64,000 nucleotides of DNA from Streptacidiphilus albus JL83 (GTDB taxonomy: Bacteria; Actinomycetota; Actinomycetes; Streptomycetales; Streptomycetaceae): contig NZ_JQML01000001.1 in the NCBI RefSeq assembly GCF_000744705.1, positions 2,666,001 through 2,730,000 on the forward strand, written 5' to 3'. Below are positions 30,622-38,909 of this stretch, piece by piece. The translations under genes and the position numbers were made by a program. The notes under the pieces are model-generated. The model searched no databases, had not been told where the DNA came from, and worked only from the letters and a program-made list of their open reading frames with translations. Within the stretch, counting starts at the first letter, position 1; every line of letters starts with the position of its first letter.

Positions 30622-33498
30622 TCAGCCGGTGACGATGTTCACCAGCTTCGGCGCGCGGACGATCACCTTGCGCACCTCCGCCCCGTCGATCGCCGCCACC
30701 ACGCCCGGCGCGGCCAGCGCCAGCGCCTCCAGCTCGGCGTCGCCGATGGCCGGCGGCACCTCCAGCCGGGCCTTGACCTTGCCCTTGACCTGCACCACGC
30801 AGGTGACCGTGTCGTCGACCAGGTAGGCCGGGTCCGCCTCGGGCAGGGTCTCGTGCACCAGCGACTCGGTGTGGCCCAGCTTGGACCACAGCTCCTCGGC
30901 GATGTGCGGGGCCAGCGGCGCGACCAGCAGCACCACCTGCTCGGCCACCACCCGGGGCGTGCTGCCGCGCTTGACCAGGTGGTTGTTCAGCTCGGTGGCC
31001 TTGGCCACGGCGGTGTTGAAGCGCAGCCCGGCCATGTCCTTGCGGATGCCGTCGATGGCCTTGTTCAGCACCCGCAGGGTGGCCTCGTCCGGCTCCTCGT
31101 CGGTGACGACGACCGCGCCGGTCTCCTCGTCCACCACGGTGCGCCACAGCCGCTGCAGGAAGCGGAAGGAGCCGACGACGGCGCGGGTGTCCCAGGGACG
31201 GGAGACGTCCAGCGGGCCCATCGCCATCTCGTACAGCCGCAGGGTGTCCACGCTGTACTCGCCGGTGACCTCCTCCGGGGCGACCACGTTCTTCAGCGAC
31301 TTGCCGATCTTGCCGATCTCCCGGCTGACCCGCTCGCCCTCGAAGTACCAGGCGCCGTCGCGCTCCTCGACCTCGGCCGCCGGGACCGGGAAGCCGCGCT
31401 CGTCGCGGTAGACCTGGCCCTGGATCATGCCCTGGTTGAACAGCTTGTGGAAGGGCTCGCCGGAGCTGACGTGGCCCAGGTCGAACAGCACCTTGTGCCA
31501 GAAGCGCGCGTACAGCAGGTGCAGCACCGCGTGCTCCGCGCCGCCGACGTACAGGTCGACGCCACCGGCCGGCTTGGCCGCGTCCGGACCCATCCAGTAC
31601 TGCTCGTTGACCGGGTCGACCACGACCTCGGCGTTGTCCGGGTCGACGTAGCGCAGCTCGTACCAGCAGGAACCCGCCCAGTTGGGCATGGTGTTGGTCT
31701 CGCGGCGGTAGCGGCGGACGCCGTCGCCCAGGTCCAGCTCGACGCTGACCCAGTCCTCGCGGCGCGACAGCGGCGTCTCCGGGGAGGTGTCGGCGTCGTC
31801 CGGGTCGAAGGTGCGCGGCGAGTAGTCGTCGATCTCCGGCAGCTCGACCGGCAGCATCGAGGCGGGCAGCGGGTGGGCCACGCCGTCCTCGTCGTAGACG
31901 ATCGGGAAGGGCTCGCCCCAGTAGCGCTGACGGCTGAACAGCCAGTCGCGCAGCTTGAAGGTGACGGTGCCCTCGCCGATGCCGCGCCCGGACAGCCACG
32001 CGGTGACGGCCTTCTTCGCCTCGGTGACGCTCAGCCCGTTCAGCGAGACCTCGGCGTTGGCGGAGTCGATGATCGCCGCGTCGTAGGAGTCGAAGGAGTC
32101 GTCCCACTCGACCGGGTCGGTGGAGCGACCGTCGCTCGGCTCGACCACGCAGCGCATCGGCAGCCGGAAGGCGCGGGCGAAGGCGAAGTCGCGGGTGTCG
32201 TGCGCCGGGACGGCCATGATCGCGCCGGTGCCGTAGCCGGCCAGCACGTAGTCGGCGATGAACACCGGGACCTGCTCGCCGCTGACCGGGTTGACCGCGT
32301 AGGCGCCGGTGAAGACGCCGGTCTTGGTGCGGCCCTCGGCGGAGCGCTCCATCTCGGACTTGGCGGCGGCCTGCTTGCGGTAGGCGGCGACGGCCTCGGC
32401 CGGCGTGGCGTGGCCGCCGGTCCACTCGGCCGGCAGTTCGCCGGACGGCGCGGCCGGCCAGGCGTCCGGCACGATGCCGTCGACCAGGTCGTGCTCGGGC
32501 GCCAGCACCATGTAGGTGGCGCCGAACAGGGTGTCGGGACGGGTGGTGAAGACGGTGACCACGGCGTCCGGGTGGCCGGCCACGGCGAAGTCGACCTTGG
32601 CGCCCTCGGAGCGGCCGATCCAGTTGCGCTGCTGCAGCTTGATCGCGTCCGGCCAGTCCAGCAGGTCCAGGTCGTCGATCAGCCGGTCGCTGTACGCGGT
32701 GATCCGCATCATCCACTGGCGCAGGTTGGACTTGAACACCGGGAAGTTGCCGCGCTCGGAGCGGCCGTCGGCGGTGACCTCCTCATTGGCCAGCACCGTG
32801 CCCAGCCCGGGGCACCAGTTGACCGGGGCCTGCTTGATGTAGGCCAGCCGGTAGTCGCTCAGCACCTCGTCCCGCTCGGCCGGGCTCAGCTCGGACCAGC
32901 CGCGGCCGTCCGGGGTGGCCTGGTCGCCGCGCTCGAAGCGGGCGACCAGCTCGGCGATCGGCCGGGCCTGCTGCGCCTCCGGGTCGTACCAGGAGTTGAA
33001 GATCTGCAGGAAGATCCACTGGGTCCACTTGTAGTACGTCGGGTCGATCGTCGCGACCGAGCGGCGCAGGTCGTGGCCCAGGCCCAGGCTGCGCAGCTGG
33101 CGGCGGAACTCGACGATGTTCGCCTCGGTGGTGACCCGGGGGTGGGTGCCGGTCTGCACCGCGTACTGCTCGGCCGGCAGGCCGAAGGCGTCGAAGCCCA
33201 TGGTGTGCAGCACGTTGTGACCGGTCATCCGCATGTGGCGGGCGTAGACGTCGGTCGCGATGTAGCCCAGCGGGTGGCCGACGTGCAGGCCACTGCCCGA
33301 GGGGTACGGGAACATGTCCATGATGAAGGCGTGCGGACGGTCCGCGACGTCCGTGCCGTCGGCCAGGGTGCCGCTCGGGTTGGGGGCGTTGAAGACGCCC
33401 TCGCGCTCCCAGCGGTCCTGCCAGTGGCTCTCGATCCGCGCCGCCAGCGCGGGGGTGTAGCGGTACGCCTCGGGCGCCTCGGGTGTGGTCTCGCTCAT
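30622..33498 (-). CDS. leuS: Leucyl-tRNA synthetase
   Basis: A 958-aa class I synthetase that charges tRNA-Leu. It has HVGH in the HIGH position ([16 protein letters not shown]), the zinc/insert region, the CP1 editing domain ([28 protein letters not shown]) and GKIGKSLKN as the KMSKS-loop variant usual in actinobacteria. The anticodon-binding and C-terminal domains are complete. ATG 33498 ([14 protein letters not shown]) is chosen over an in-frame start 9 nt upstream. About 100 nt upstream lies an intrinsic terminator preceded by a leucine-rich leader peptide, so transcription is probably attenuated in response to leucyl-tRNA supply. Confidence 0.97.
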   Translation of the reverse strand: MSETTPEAPEAYRYTPALAARIESHWQDRWEREGVFNAPNPSGTLADGTDVADRPHAFIMDMFPYPSGSGLHVGHPLGYIATDVYARHMRMTGHNVLHTMGFDAFGLPAEQYAVQTGTHPRVTTEANIVEFRRQLRSLGLGHDLRRSVATIDPTYYKWTQWIFLQIFNSWYDPEAQQARPIAELVARFERGDQATPDGRGWSELSPAERDEVLSDYRLAYIKQAPVNWCPGLGTVLANEEVTADGRSERGNFPVFKSNLRQWMMRITAYSDRLIDDLDLLDWPDAIKLQQRNWIGRSEGAKVDFAVAGHPDAVVTVFTTRPDTLFGATYMVLAPEHDLVDGIVPDAWPAAPSGELPAEWTGGHATPAEAVAAYRKQAAAKSEMERSAEGRTKTGVFTGAYAVNPVSGEQVPVFIADYVLAGYGTGAIMAVPAHDTRDFAFARAFRLPMRCVVEPSDGRSTDPVEWDDSFDSYDAAIIDSANAEVSLNGLSVTEAKKAVTAWLSGRGIGEGTVTFKLRDWLFSRQRYWGEPFPIVYDEDGVAHPLPASMLPVELPEIDDYSPRTFDPDDADTSPETPLSRREDWVSVELDLGDGVRRYRRETNTMPNWAGSCWYELRYVDPDNAEVVVDPVNEQYWMGPDAAKPAGGVDLYVGGAEHAVLHLLYARFWHKVLFDLGHVSSGEPFHKLFNQGMIQGQVYRDERGFPVPAAEVEERDGAWYFEGERVSREIGKIGKSLKNVVAPEEVTGEYSVDTLRLYEMAMGPLDVSRPWDTRAVVGSFRFLQRLWRTVVDEETGAVVVTDEEPDEATLRVLNKAIDGIRKDMAGLRFNTAVAKATELNNHLVKRGSTPRVVAEQVVLLVAPLAPHIAEELWSKLGHTESLVHETLPEADPAYLVDDTVTCVVQVKGKVKARLEVPPAIGDAELEALALAAPGVVAAIDGAEVRKVIVRAPKLVNIVTG

Positions 33499-33597
33499 CG
33501 TCCTCAAACTCCATCAGGGGTTCGGGCGGGCCGTACCAGACCCGTCCACCAGCAGAACCGTGCAGCCTCCGAGCTGCAGCCCTCTAAAACGCAGAAA

Positions 33598-33660
33598 GAC
33601 CCCTCGCAGGAGGGGTCGCCACGCCGACTCCGACCCCACCGCCGGGGGTGGGTCGGTCCT
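33598..33660 (-). promoter_or_regulatory. leuS transcription attenuator (competing hairpins and terminator)
   Basis: Read on the minus strand. Hairpin 1 (33630-33656) pairs CCGACCCACC with GGTGGGGTCGG. The terminator (33598-33617) pairs GACCCC with GGGGTC around TCCTGCGA and is followed by TTTCTGCGTTTT. The GGGGTC at the end of hairpin 1 can instead pair with the GACCCC that starts the terminator. Ribosome position on the leader just upstream would decide which forms. Everything needed for leader-peptide attenuation is visible. Confidence 0.8.
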
Positions 33661-33662
33661 TG

Positions 33663-33701
33663 TCAGCGCGGCAGGCTAAGGAGCAGGCTCGCGGTTCGCA
33701 T
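33663..33701 (-). CDS. leuS leader peptide MRTASLLLSLPR
   Basis: A 12-residue peptide with four leucines (CTG CTC CTT, then CTG), one of them the rare CTT codon. It ends in TGA just before hairpin 1 of the attenuator. No ribosome site precedes it, but TAACCT stands 6 nt before the ATG, so the transcript may begin at the start codon and be leaderless. Leaderless leader peptides are common in actinobacteria. Stalling at the Leu codons when leucyl-tRNA is scarce would favour the antiterminator and raise leuS expression. Confidence 0.75.
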   Translation of the reverse strand: MRTASLLLSLPR

Positions 33702-33707
33702 GGCGAC

Positions 33708-33713
33708 AGGTTA
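33708..33713 (-). promoter_or_regulatory. Putative -10 element of the leuS leader
   Basis: TAACCT on the minus strand ends 6 nt before the leader ATG, placing a start site at or beside the A of that codon. No convincing -35 is visible. Confidence 0.45.
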
Positions 33714-33815
33714 CCGCAGCCCCGGCCTCCCCCGGACGGCAGTTTCGCGCCGGGGTCCGGCCGGGCCGGCCGCCCGGCGCTCCCCGGGATCGGGGCGGCG
33801 CCGGGCGGCCGTCGG

Positions 33816-34667
33816 TCAGCCCGCCGGGTGGGTGGCGGTGAAGTCCCGGAAGTACAGCTCCGAGTTGTCGACCCGGAGGCCGACGCCGCCCGGCCGGAGC
33901 AGCGGCCCCGGCGCGTGGTCCACCACCGTGAGGGCGGTTCGGCCGTTGATGCCCAGGGTGAGCAGCACCGTCCCGGCCGGGCCGTCCACCGCGCTCGCCG
34001 TGACCTGCTGCCAACTGCCGTAGGGCATGGCCAGGTTGGTCTGGGCCAGGGTGGTGTAGTCACCGCCGTCGACGGCGGCGGCGTCATGGGCGGCGATCTT
34101 GCGCTTGATCACCACGGCGCCGTCGCGCCGGCGGAAGCTCAGCGCGTACAGCTGCTGCGGGCTCTGGTAGCGGAGCCAGACGTGGCCGCCGTCCCAGTCC
34201 GAGACCGGGGTGCGCCTGGTGGTGATCGGCCGGTCGACCAGGACCGAGGTGGAGACCTGCACCGAGCCGAAGTCGCGGCGCCGGGTGACCAGGCGGAACA
34301 CCGCCGAGTCGGTGTGCACCGCCGAGTCGGTCCCGGTCTCGCCGTCGTCCGGGACACCGGTCCAGCCCTCGCCGTCCTTGGCGAAGAGCGATCCGCTGGT
34401 GACGATCCAGTCCGCCGAGTCGTGCGCCAGCGGGCTGCTCGGCGAACGGTAGGCGTACTCGTTGGTGACCAGCCCGTTCTGCGGGAAGCTCGCGACGAAG
34501 GGCACGGTGCTGCCACCGTCGCCGCTGCCGTCGCCGCCGCTCGGACCGGAGGCTGCGGCCGAGTGGCCCCAGTCCTCCAGCGCGGCGACCGCGGCGGTGC
34601 CGGCGGCGGCCACGCCCAGGGCGAGGCCGCCGATCACCGCACGCCGTGAGGGGGTGCGACCGCTCAT
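33816..34667 (-). CDS. Secreted protein with concanavalin/LamG-like beta-sandwich
   Basis: A 283-aa exported protein. The N-terminus MSGRTPSRRAVIGGLALGVAAAG has a twin-arginine-like RR before the hydrophobic core, so it may use Tat. A Ser/Gly/Asp linker is followed by a beta-rich domain with the look of a jelly-roll lectin (PFVASFPQNGLVTNEYAY, DWIVTSGSLF, HVWLRYQSPQQLYALSFRRR, LRVDNSELYFRDFTATH). The ATG overlaps the stop of the deacetylase gene (ATGA). As the last gene of the polysaccharide operon it probably binds or processes the polymer outside the cell. Catalytic residues are not evident. Confidence 0.7.
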   Translation of the reverse strand: MSGRTPSRRAVIGGLALGVAAAGTAAVAALEDWGHSAAASGPSGGDGSGDGGSTVPFVASFPQNGLVTNEYAYRSPSSPLAHDSADWIVTSGSLFAKDGEGWTGVPDDGETGTDSAVHTDSAVFRLVTRRRDFGSVQVSTSVLVDRPITTRRTPVSDWDGGHVWLRYQSPQQLYALSFRRRDGAVVIKRKIAAHDAAAVDGGDYTTLAQTNLAMPYGSWQQVTASAVDGPAGTVLLTLGINGRTALTVVDHAPGPLLRPGGVGLRVDNSELYFRDFTATHPAG

Positions 34668-36883
34668 CCGGTCGCACCGCTCAGCTTCAGCCCGGTCACC
34701 GTCGGCCAGGAGCGCCTGGTCAGGTCCCGGTAGGCGGAGTAGGCGACCCCGCCGGTCTCCCCCTTGGCCAGCAGTGTCATGCGTACGGTTCCGTCCACGC
34801 TCACCAGCGTCTCGGTCGGGGTGACGGTGATCGACACCAGGTGGGTGGGCGAGGCCGCCAGGGTCCGGCTGCCGACCAGCTGCTGGCTGTCGGCGTTGCC
34901 CGAGAACACGTCCAGCTCGTTCCGGTAGACCTGGACGCTGATCGCCAGCGGGCTGCCGACCCTGACCCAGAGCGCGCCGCTGACGGCGGTGCTGGTGAGT
35001 CGGCCGACGGTGCCGCTGACGGTGTAGCCGGTCCAGTCGCCGGTCCGCGCGGGCTCGAAGGCGCCGTAGGCGGAGAGGCTCGCGCCCTGCGGCTCGATCT
35101 CGTTCGGGGTGATCCGGAAGGGCGCGGTCACCCCGGGGGCGGCCTGCCAGCTCGCCCCGGGGTCGAGCAGCACCGCCGAGCCGACGGACAGTTCGTCGGC
35201 GCCGGCGGTCCGGGAGACCGCGTCGACCGGCGAGATGCTGAGCGCGGTGAACGAGGGCCAGCTGATGCCGGCCCGGTTGATGCCGACCCGCAGCCCGATC
35301 CCGCCGGTGAGGGTGGAGGGGTCGGTCAGCTTCGAGGTGTAGCTGACGGTGGTGGTGCCGTCGATCACGGCGGTGGTGACCGGTCCCTCGACGGTGACCC
35401 GGATCGAGTGGGTGCTCGAGTCGGCCACCTTCTTCTGCACCACCACGTCCCCGGCGTGAGTGAGCGTCACCGTGCCCCGGCTGAGCCCGACGGCGATCTC
35501 GTCCGCGCTGTCGTTGCGCACCCCGACCGACACCTGGTTGGTGCCGTCGGTCAGTCCGGCGGCGGTCGCGTCGACCTGGTAGTCGTCCCAGTCCAGGCTG
35601 CTCATCGGGCGGAAGTCGGAGGCCGCGTAGTGGCTGCCCTCCGGGTAGGGGCCCTTCCCGGTGTACGGGCCGACGCCGGTCTGCTTGGAGCCGTCGGTGC
35701 GGCTCCACAGGGCGGGCTCGGACAGCGGGGCCTGGTCGGACGGGGCGACCTGGGTCCAGGTCGCCAGCTCGCTCAGCAGCTCCGCGGGTGTGGTGGTCTT
35801 CAGCACCTCAAGACGCTGGACGTCGTGGACGCCGGCGGCCCGCCGACTCGCGGTCAGCGGCCGGGAGGAGACGTCGGACATGGTCGCGACGAAGTACTTC
35901 TGCAGGATCGTCTGGATGGTCGGACCCGGCTTGGGCAGGTTGGCCCGCTCGGTCGCCTCCGAGTAGGGGTAGGCGAAGAACAGCGGCTTGGGCAGCCCGT
36001 GGCTGGTGATCTCGTCGATCGACTTGGTGATGTCGTCGTTGACCCGGGTCTGGTACTCGTCGTAGGTCTCCAGCCGGCCCTCGGCGGGCAGCCAGATCCG
36101 GTTGGCGAGGGCCGAGGCCTGGTCCCCGGCCGCGTCGATGGCGGTCCGGTAGTGCAGGGCATTGGTGTGGTCCTGGAAGTCCCAGCGCCCCGAGGCGGCC
36201 ATCCGGGTGATCTCGTTCCAGGTCAGGTAGTACGGACGGGAGTGGTCGACCCGGCCGGTGATCAGGAACGAGGTGCCGTGCATGTGGTACTTGGCCAGGA
36301 TCCGGTCGCCGTAGACCCAGAGGCCGTTGGTGCCGTCGTCGAAGGTGATGAAGACCGAACGCGGCGGGGCCGGGCCGCCGCGCAGGTAGTCGGCGAACTC
36401 CTCGCTGGTCAGGCTGCGGTAGCCGGCCGCCTGGAGGGCCGCCATCTGGGCCGCGAAGGTGCTCGGGCTGACCACGTACGGGCTGTCGTTGGACGGACTG
36501 ATGTCGTGGTAGGTCAACACGATCGGCGCGGAGGTCGCCGGCAGCGACTTCACCTGCCCCGACCAGGCCGCGGTCTGCTGCGAGTCGAGCTGCAACAAGG
36601 TGTCCGGGGCCTGCGGGGTCATGTACTTCTGGTACTGGTAGTACTCGGCCGCCGCGTAGAACGGCATGGCCAGGATCGCGAACGCGAGCGCCAGCAGCCC
36701 GAGTCGGGCGGCCCAGTGCCCGGAGCGGGCACCGCGCGCGGTGGCGTCGCGCCGGGCGGCGCGGACCTCGGCGGCGGCAGCCTCGGCGGCGCGCCGGGCG
36801 GTCTCCGCCGGGTCGGCCGGCAGGCCCGCCGCGGCGGCACCTGCCGCCGACGGGTCGGGATGGCCGGGATTGGGCCTGGTCAC
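34664..36883 (-). CDS. Membrane-anchored polysaccharide deacetylase with C-terminal beta domains
   Basis: A 739-aa protein. An Ala-rich cytoplasmic N-terminus and one transmembrane helix (LGLLALAFAILAMPFYAAAEY, about 60-80) lead to a NodB-type deacetylase domain. It has VLTYHDISP (metal His-Asp), VFITFDDGTNG (catalytic Asp pair) and WDFQDHTNALH. Two or more beta-sandwich regions fill residues 420-739. This resembles the PgaB/IcaB group that removes acetyl groups from hexosamine polymers outside the membrane. GTG start 36883 overlaps the stop of the 35-aa gene (GTGA). The polymer itself is presumably made by the upstream glycosyltransferase. Confidence 0.85.
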   Translation of the reverse strand: MTRPNPGHPDPSAAGAAAAGLPADPAETARRAAEAAAAEVRAARRDATARGARSGHWAARLGLLALAFAILAMPFYAAAEYYQYQKYMTPQAPDTLLQLDSQQTAAWSGQVKSLPATSAPIVLTYHDISPSNDSPYVVSPSTFAAQMAALQAAGYRSLTSEEFADYLRGGPAPPRSVFITFDDGTNGLWVYGDRILAKYHMHGTSFLITGRVDHSRPYYLTWNEITRMAASGRWDFQDHTNALHYRTAIDAAGDQASALANRIWLPAEGRLETYDEYQTRVNDDITKSIDEITSHGLPKPLFFAYPYSEATERANLPKPGPTIQTILQKYFVATMSDVSSRPLTASRRAAGVHDVQRLEVLKTTTPAELLSELATWTQVAPSDQAPLSEPALWSRTDGSKQTGVGPYTGKGPYPEGSHYAASDFRPMSSLDWDDYQVDATAAGLTDGTNQVSVGVRNDSADEIAVGLSRGTVTLTHAGDVVVQKKVADSSTHSIRVTVEGPVTTAVIDGTTTVSYTSKLTDPSTLTGGIGLRVGINRAGISWPSFTALSISPVDAVSRTAGADELSVGSAVLLDPGASWQAAPGVTAPFRITPNEIEPQGASLSAYGAFEPARTGDWTGYTVSGTVGRLTSTAVSGALWVRVGSPLAISVQVYRNELDVFSGNADSQQLVGSRTLAASPTHLVSITVTPTETLVSVDGTVRMTLLAKGETGGVAYSAYRDLTRRSWPTVTGLKLSGATG

Positions 36884-36987
36884 GGCAGGATGCTCCCTCT
36901 GCTGAGCACGATGGCGTAGATGCCGCAGACGACGGCGACGGAGATCAGGGCGGCCAGCAGCCGCCCCACGGCACGCAGGGCCTTCAT
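36880..36987 (-). CDS. 35-residue single-pass membrane protein in the exopolysaccharide operon
   Basis: A short gene, MKALRAVGRLLAALISVAVV then CGIYAIVLSRGSILP: basic start, one hydrophobic helix of about 18 residues, short outer tail. The ATG overlaps the glycosyltransferase stop (TGATG) and its own stop overlaps the deacetylase start (GTGA). Continuous translational coupling on both sides is strong evidence that it is real. By analogy with small partners of membrane polysaccharide synthases (PgaD-type) it may stabilise the glycosyltransferase, but it is shorter than PgaD and no homology can be claimed. Confidence 0.75.
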   Translation of the reverse strand: MKALRAVGRLLAALISVAVVCGIYAIVLSRGSILP

Positions 36988-38909
36988 CAGGTGGCGCTCC
37001 TCGACCAGACGCCGCGCCGGATGGTCGCGAAGGAGTAGGGCAGCAGCCAGGCCAGCAGCAGCGAGGAGAGCAGGCTCATCAGCGGCCGGTAGCGCCAGCG
37101 GGTGTCCCCGGGATTGTCGACCTTGAAGGCCAGCCCCCAGACGCAGCCCTTGAGGACCACGCCGCACAGGTACAGCAGGGTCAGGAAGGCCGCGCCGTTG
37201 GCGGGCGCCCAGATGATGTGACGGAACGCCATGATCGGTGCGGCGACCACCCAGAGCGCGTGGCCGTAGTAGAGCAGGGCGGGGCCGGGGCCGCGCCGCC
37301 ACATGAAGGAGCCGGTGAAGAACATGTTCCGGATGAAGCTCTTCTTCCAGCGGATCTGCTGCTTCATGAACGGCCGGAACCTGGCCGGGACATTGGTCCA
37401 CACCTTGGCCGACTGGACGTAGCCGATCCGCCACTTGCGCTCGGGGTAGTCCTGCGCGGTGACGAAGGGCGAGTCGGCGTACTGCTTCTTCAGGCCCTTG
37501 CCGCGCCAGCGCTGGCCCAGCACGTAGCCGGTGAGCTGGCGGTCGGTGGCGAAGCGGAAGGGCGCGCCCATGAACCGGTCACCGGCCCAGGCGGGCAGGT
37601 AGTTGTAGATCGCCTCGCGGCGGAACACCGCCAGCGGCCCGGAGACGCAGGTGACCGAGCCGAAGGTGGACTCGGCCGCCTTGGCCACCCGGAACTGTCC
37701 CTCGTACCAGACGTCCTGCATCTTGGTGAACATGGTGTCGCCGGCGTTGAGCGCCCGGGCGTGGCCGCTGACCGCGCCCAGCTCCGGGTGCGCGACCAGG
37801 GCCTCGACACAGCGGGAGAGCGCGTCGGGGGCCAGGATGCAGTCGGAGTCGGTGAACGCGATGATCTCGCCGTCGGCGATCTCGCAGGCCTTGACCAGGG
37901 CGTGCTTCTTGCCGAGGTTCTTCTCCAGGTAGAGCACGGTGATCCCGAGCTCCCCCTCCATCCGGCGCAGCACGTCCCGGGTGCCGTCCTCGGAGAGGTC
38001 GTCCACCACGATGATCTGGGTGTTCCGGTAGTCCCCCAGGGCCATCGAGCGCACGCACTCCTCGATGACGTCGACCTCGTCCTTGACCGCCAGCAGGAAG
38101 CTCACCCGGGGAGTGGCCGTGGCCACCGGGGGGAACTCCGCCAGGTCGCGCGGGCGCTTGCGCAGCGTCCGCTCGGACGGGTCGTCATAGCGGCTGTACG
38201 CGATGAAGAGCATGGATATGGTGCCGACCAGGACGGTGAAGCCGTAGCCCAGCACCAGCGGGCTCTGCTCCAGCCTGGGGGCCTCCCGGGCCAGGATCAG
38301 CAGCAGCGGGAGCAGGCAGAGCAGGGTCAGCACCCGGCGGGTGGCGTGCCGGACGGACGGGTGCATCCGGTCCAGGACGCGCCGCAGCGGACCCGGCGGC
38401 CGCTTCACCGCGGAGCGCAGCGGCGGGAGCGGCGGCGGCGCGGGACGGAAGGCGGGTCCGGCCGGGCGCGGCAGCGTCGCGGTCGCGGTCACGCCGCCGT
38501 CGTACCCGGCGGCACCGTCGAAGGCGGCGGCGCCGGCCAACGCGGCGCCGGCGAAGGCCGGTTCCTGCGGGTGGCCGTAGGGCTCGGCCGACTGCTGGTC
38601 CGCGTACGGGCGGTAGGGCCGGTAGGGCTCGTAGGCCGTCCGCGGCTGGTCACCGGCCGAGGGCTGACGCGGGGCCAGCGGCTGGTAGCCGGCGAACGGG
38701 TCCTCGACGACGGGCGGCTCGTAACCGCCCCGGGCTTCCTGGCCGTACTGCGGTTGGTAGCCGGCCTGGGTCTCGTAGCCGCCCTGGGCTTCGTGGTTGC
38801 CGAGCGGTTCGTAGCTGCCCAGCGGCCGGTAGGAGTCGGCCGGCGGGTACGGCTCGGTCGGCCGGTACGGCTCCGGCGGCCACTGTGCGTCGTGCGTTCC
38901 CTCGGTCAC
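36987..38909 (-). CDS. Processive family 2 membrane glycosyltransferase with Tyr-rich N-terminal repeats
   Basis: A 640-aa protein. Residues 1-130 are a disordered region rich in Tyr-Pro-Gly-Glu with units like YRPLGSYEPLGNHEAQGGYE. Two transmembrane helices follow (VLTLLCLLPLLLILA; LVLGYGFTVLVGTISMLFIAY), then the GT-A catalytic domain: VDDLSEDGTRD, DSD in AFTDSDCI, and QQIRWKKS as the Q(Q/R)xRW motif. At least three C-terminal helices complete the channel. The pattern is that of hyaluronan, chitin and PNAG synthases. GTG 38909 overlaps the dehydrogenase stop (GTGA). It likely polymerises and extrudes the product of that enzyme; the exact sugar is unknown. Confidence 0.88.
   Translation of the reverse strand: MTEGTHDAQWPPEPYRPTEPYPPADSYRPLGSYEPLGNHEAQGGYETQAGYQPQYGQEARGGYEPPVVEDPFAGYQPLAPRQPSAGDQPRTAYEPYRPYRPYADQQSAEPYGHPQEPAFAGAALAGAAAFDGAAGYDGGVTATATLPRPAGPAFRPAPPPLPPLRSAVKRPPGPLRRVLDRMHPSVRHATRRVLTLLCLLPLLLILAREAPRLEQSPLVLGYGFTVLVGTISMLFIAYSRYDDPSERTLRKRPRDLAEFPPVATATPRVSFLLAVKDEVDVIEECVRSMALGDYRNTQIIVVDDLSEDGTRDVLRRMEGELGITVLYLEKNLGKKHALVKACEIADGEIIAFTDSDCILAPDALSRCVEALVAHPELGAVSGHARALNAGDTMFTKMQDVWYEGQFRVAKAAESTFGSVTCVSGPLAVFRREAIYNYLPAWAGDRFMGAPFRFATDRQLTGYVLGQRWRGKGLKKQYADSPFVTAQDYPERKWRIGYVQSAKVWTNVPARFRPFMKQQIRWKKSFIRNMFFTGSFMWRRGPGPALLYYGHALWVVAAPIMAFRHIIWAPANGAAFLTLLYLCGVVLKGCVWGLAFKVDNPGDTRWRYRPLMSLLSSLLLAWLLPYSFATIRRGVWSRSAT

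Noticed and set aside
33500-33715. T-box riboswitch before leuS
   Set aside because: No specifier loop, T-box sequence or the usual stem I-III organisation. The visible parts fit a leader peptide and attenuator.
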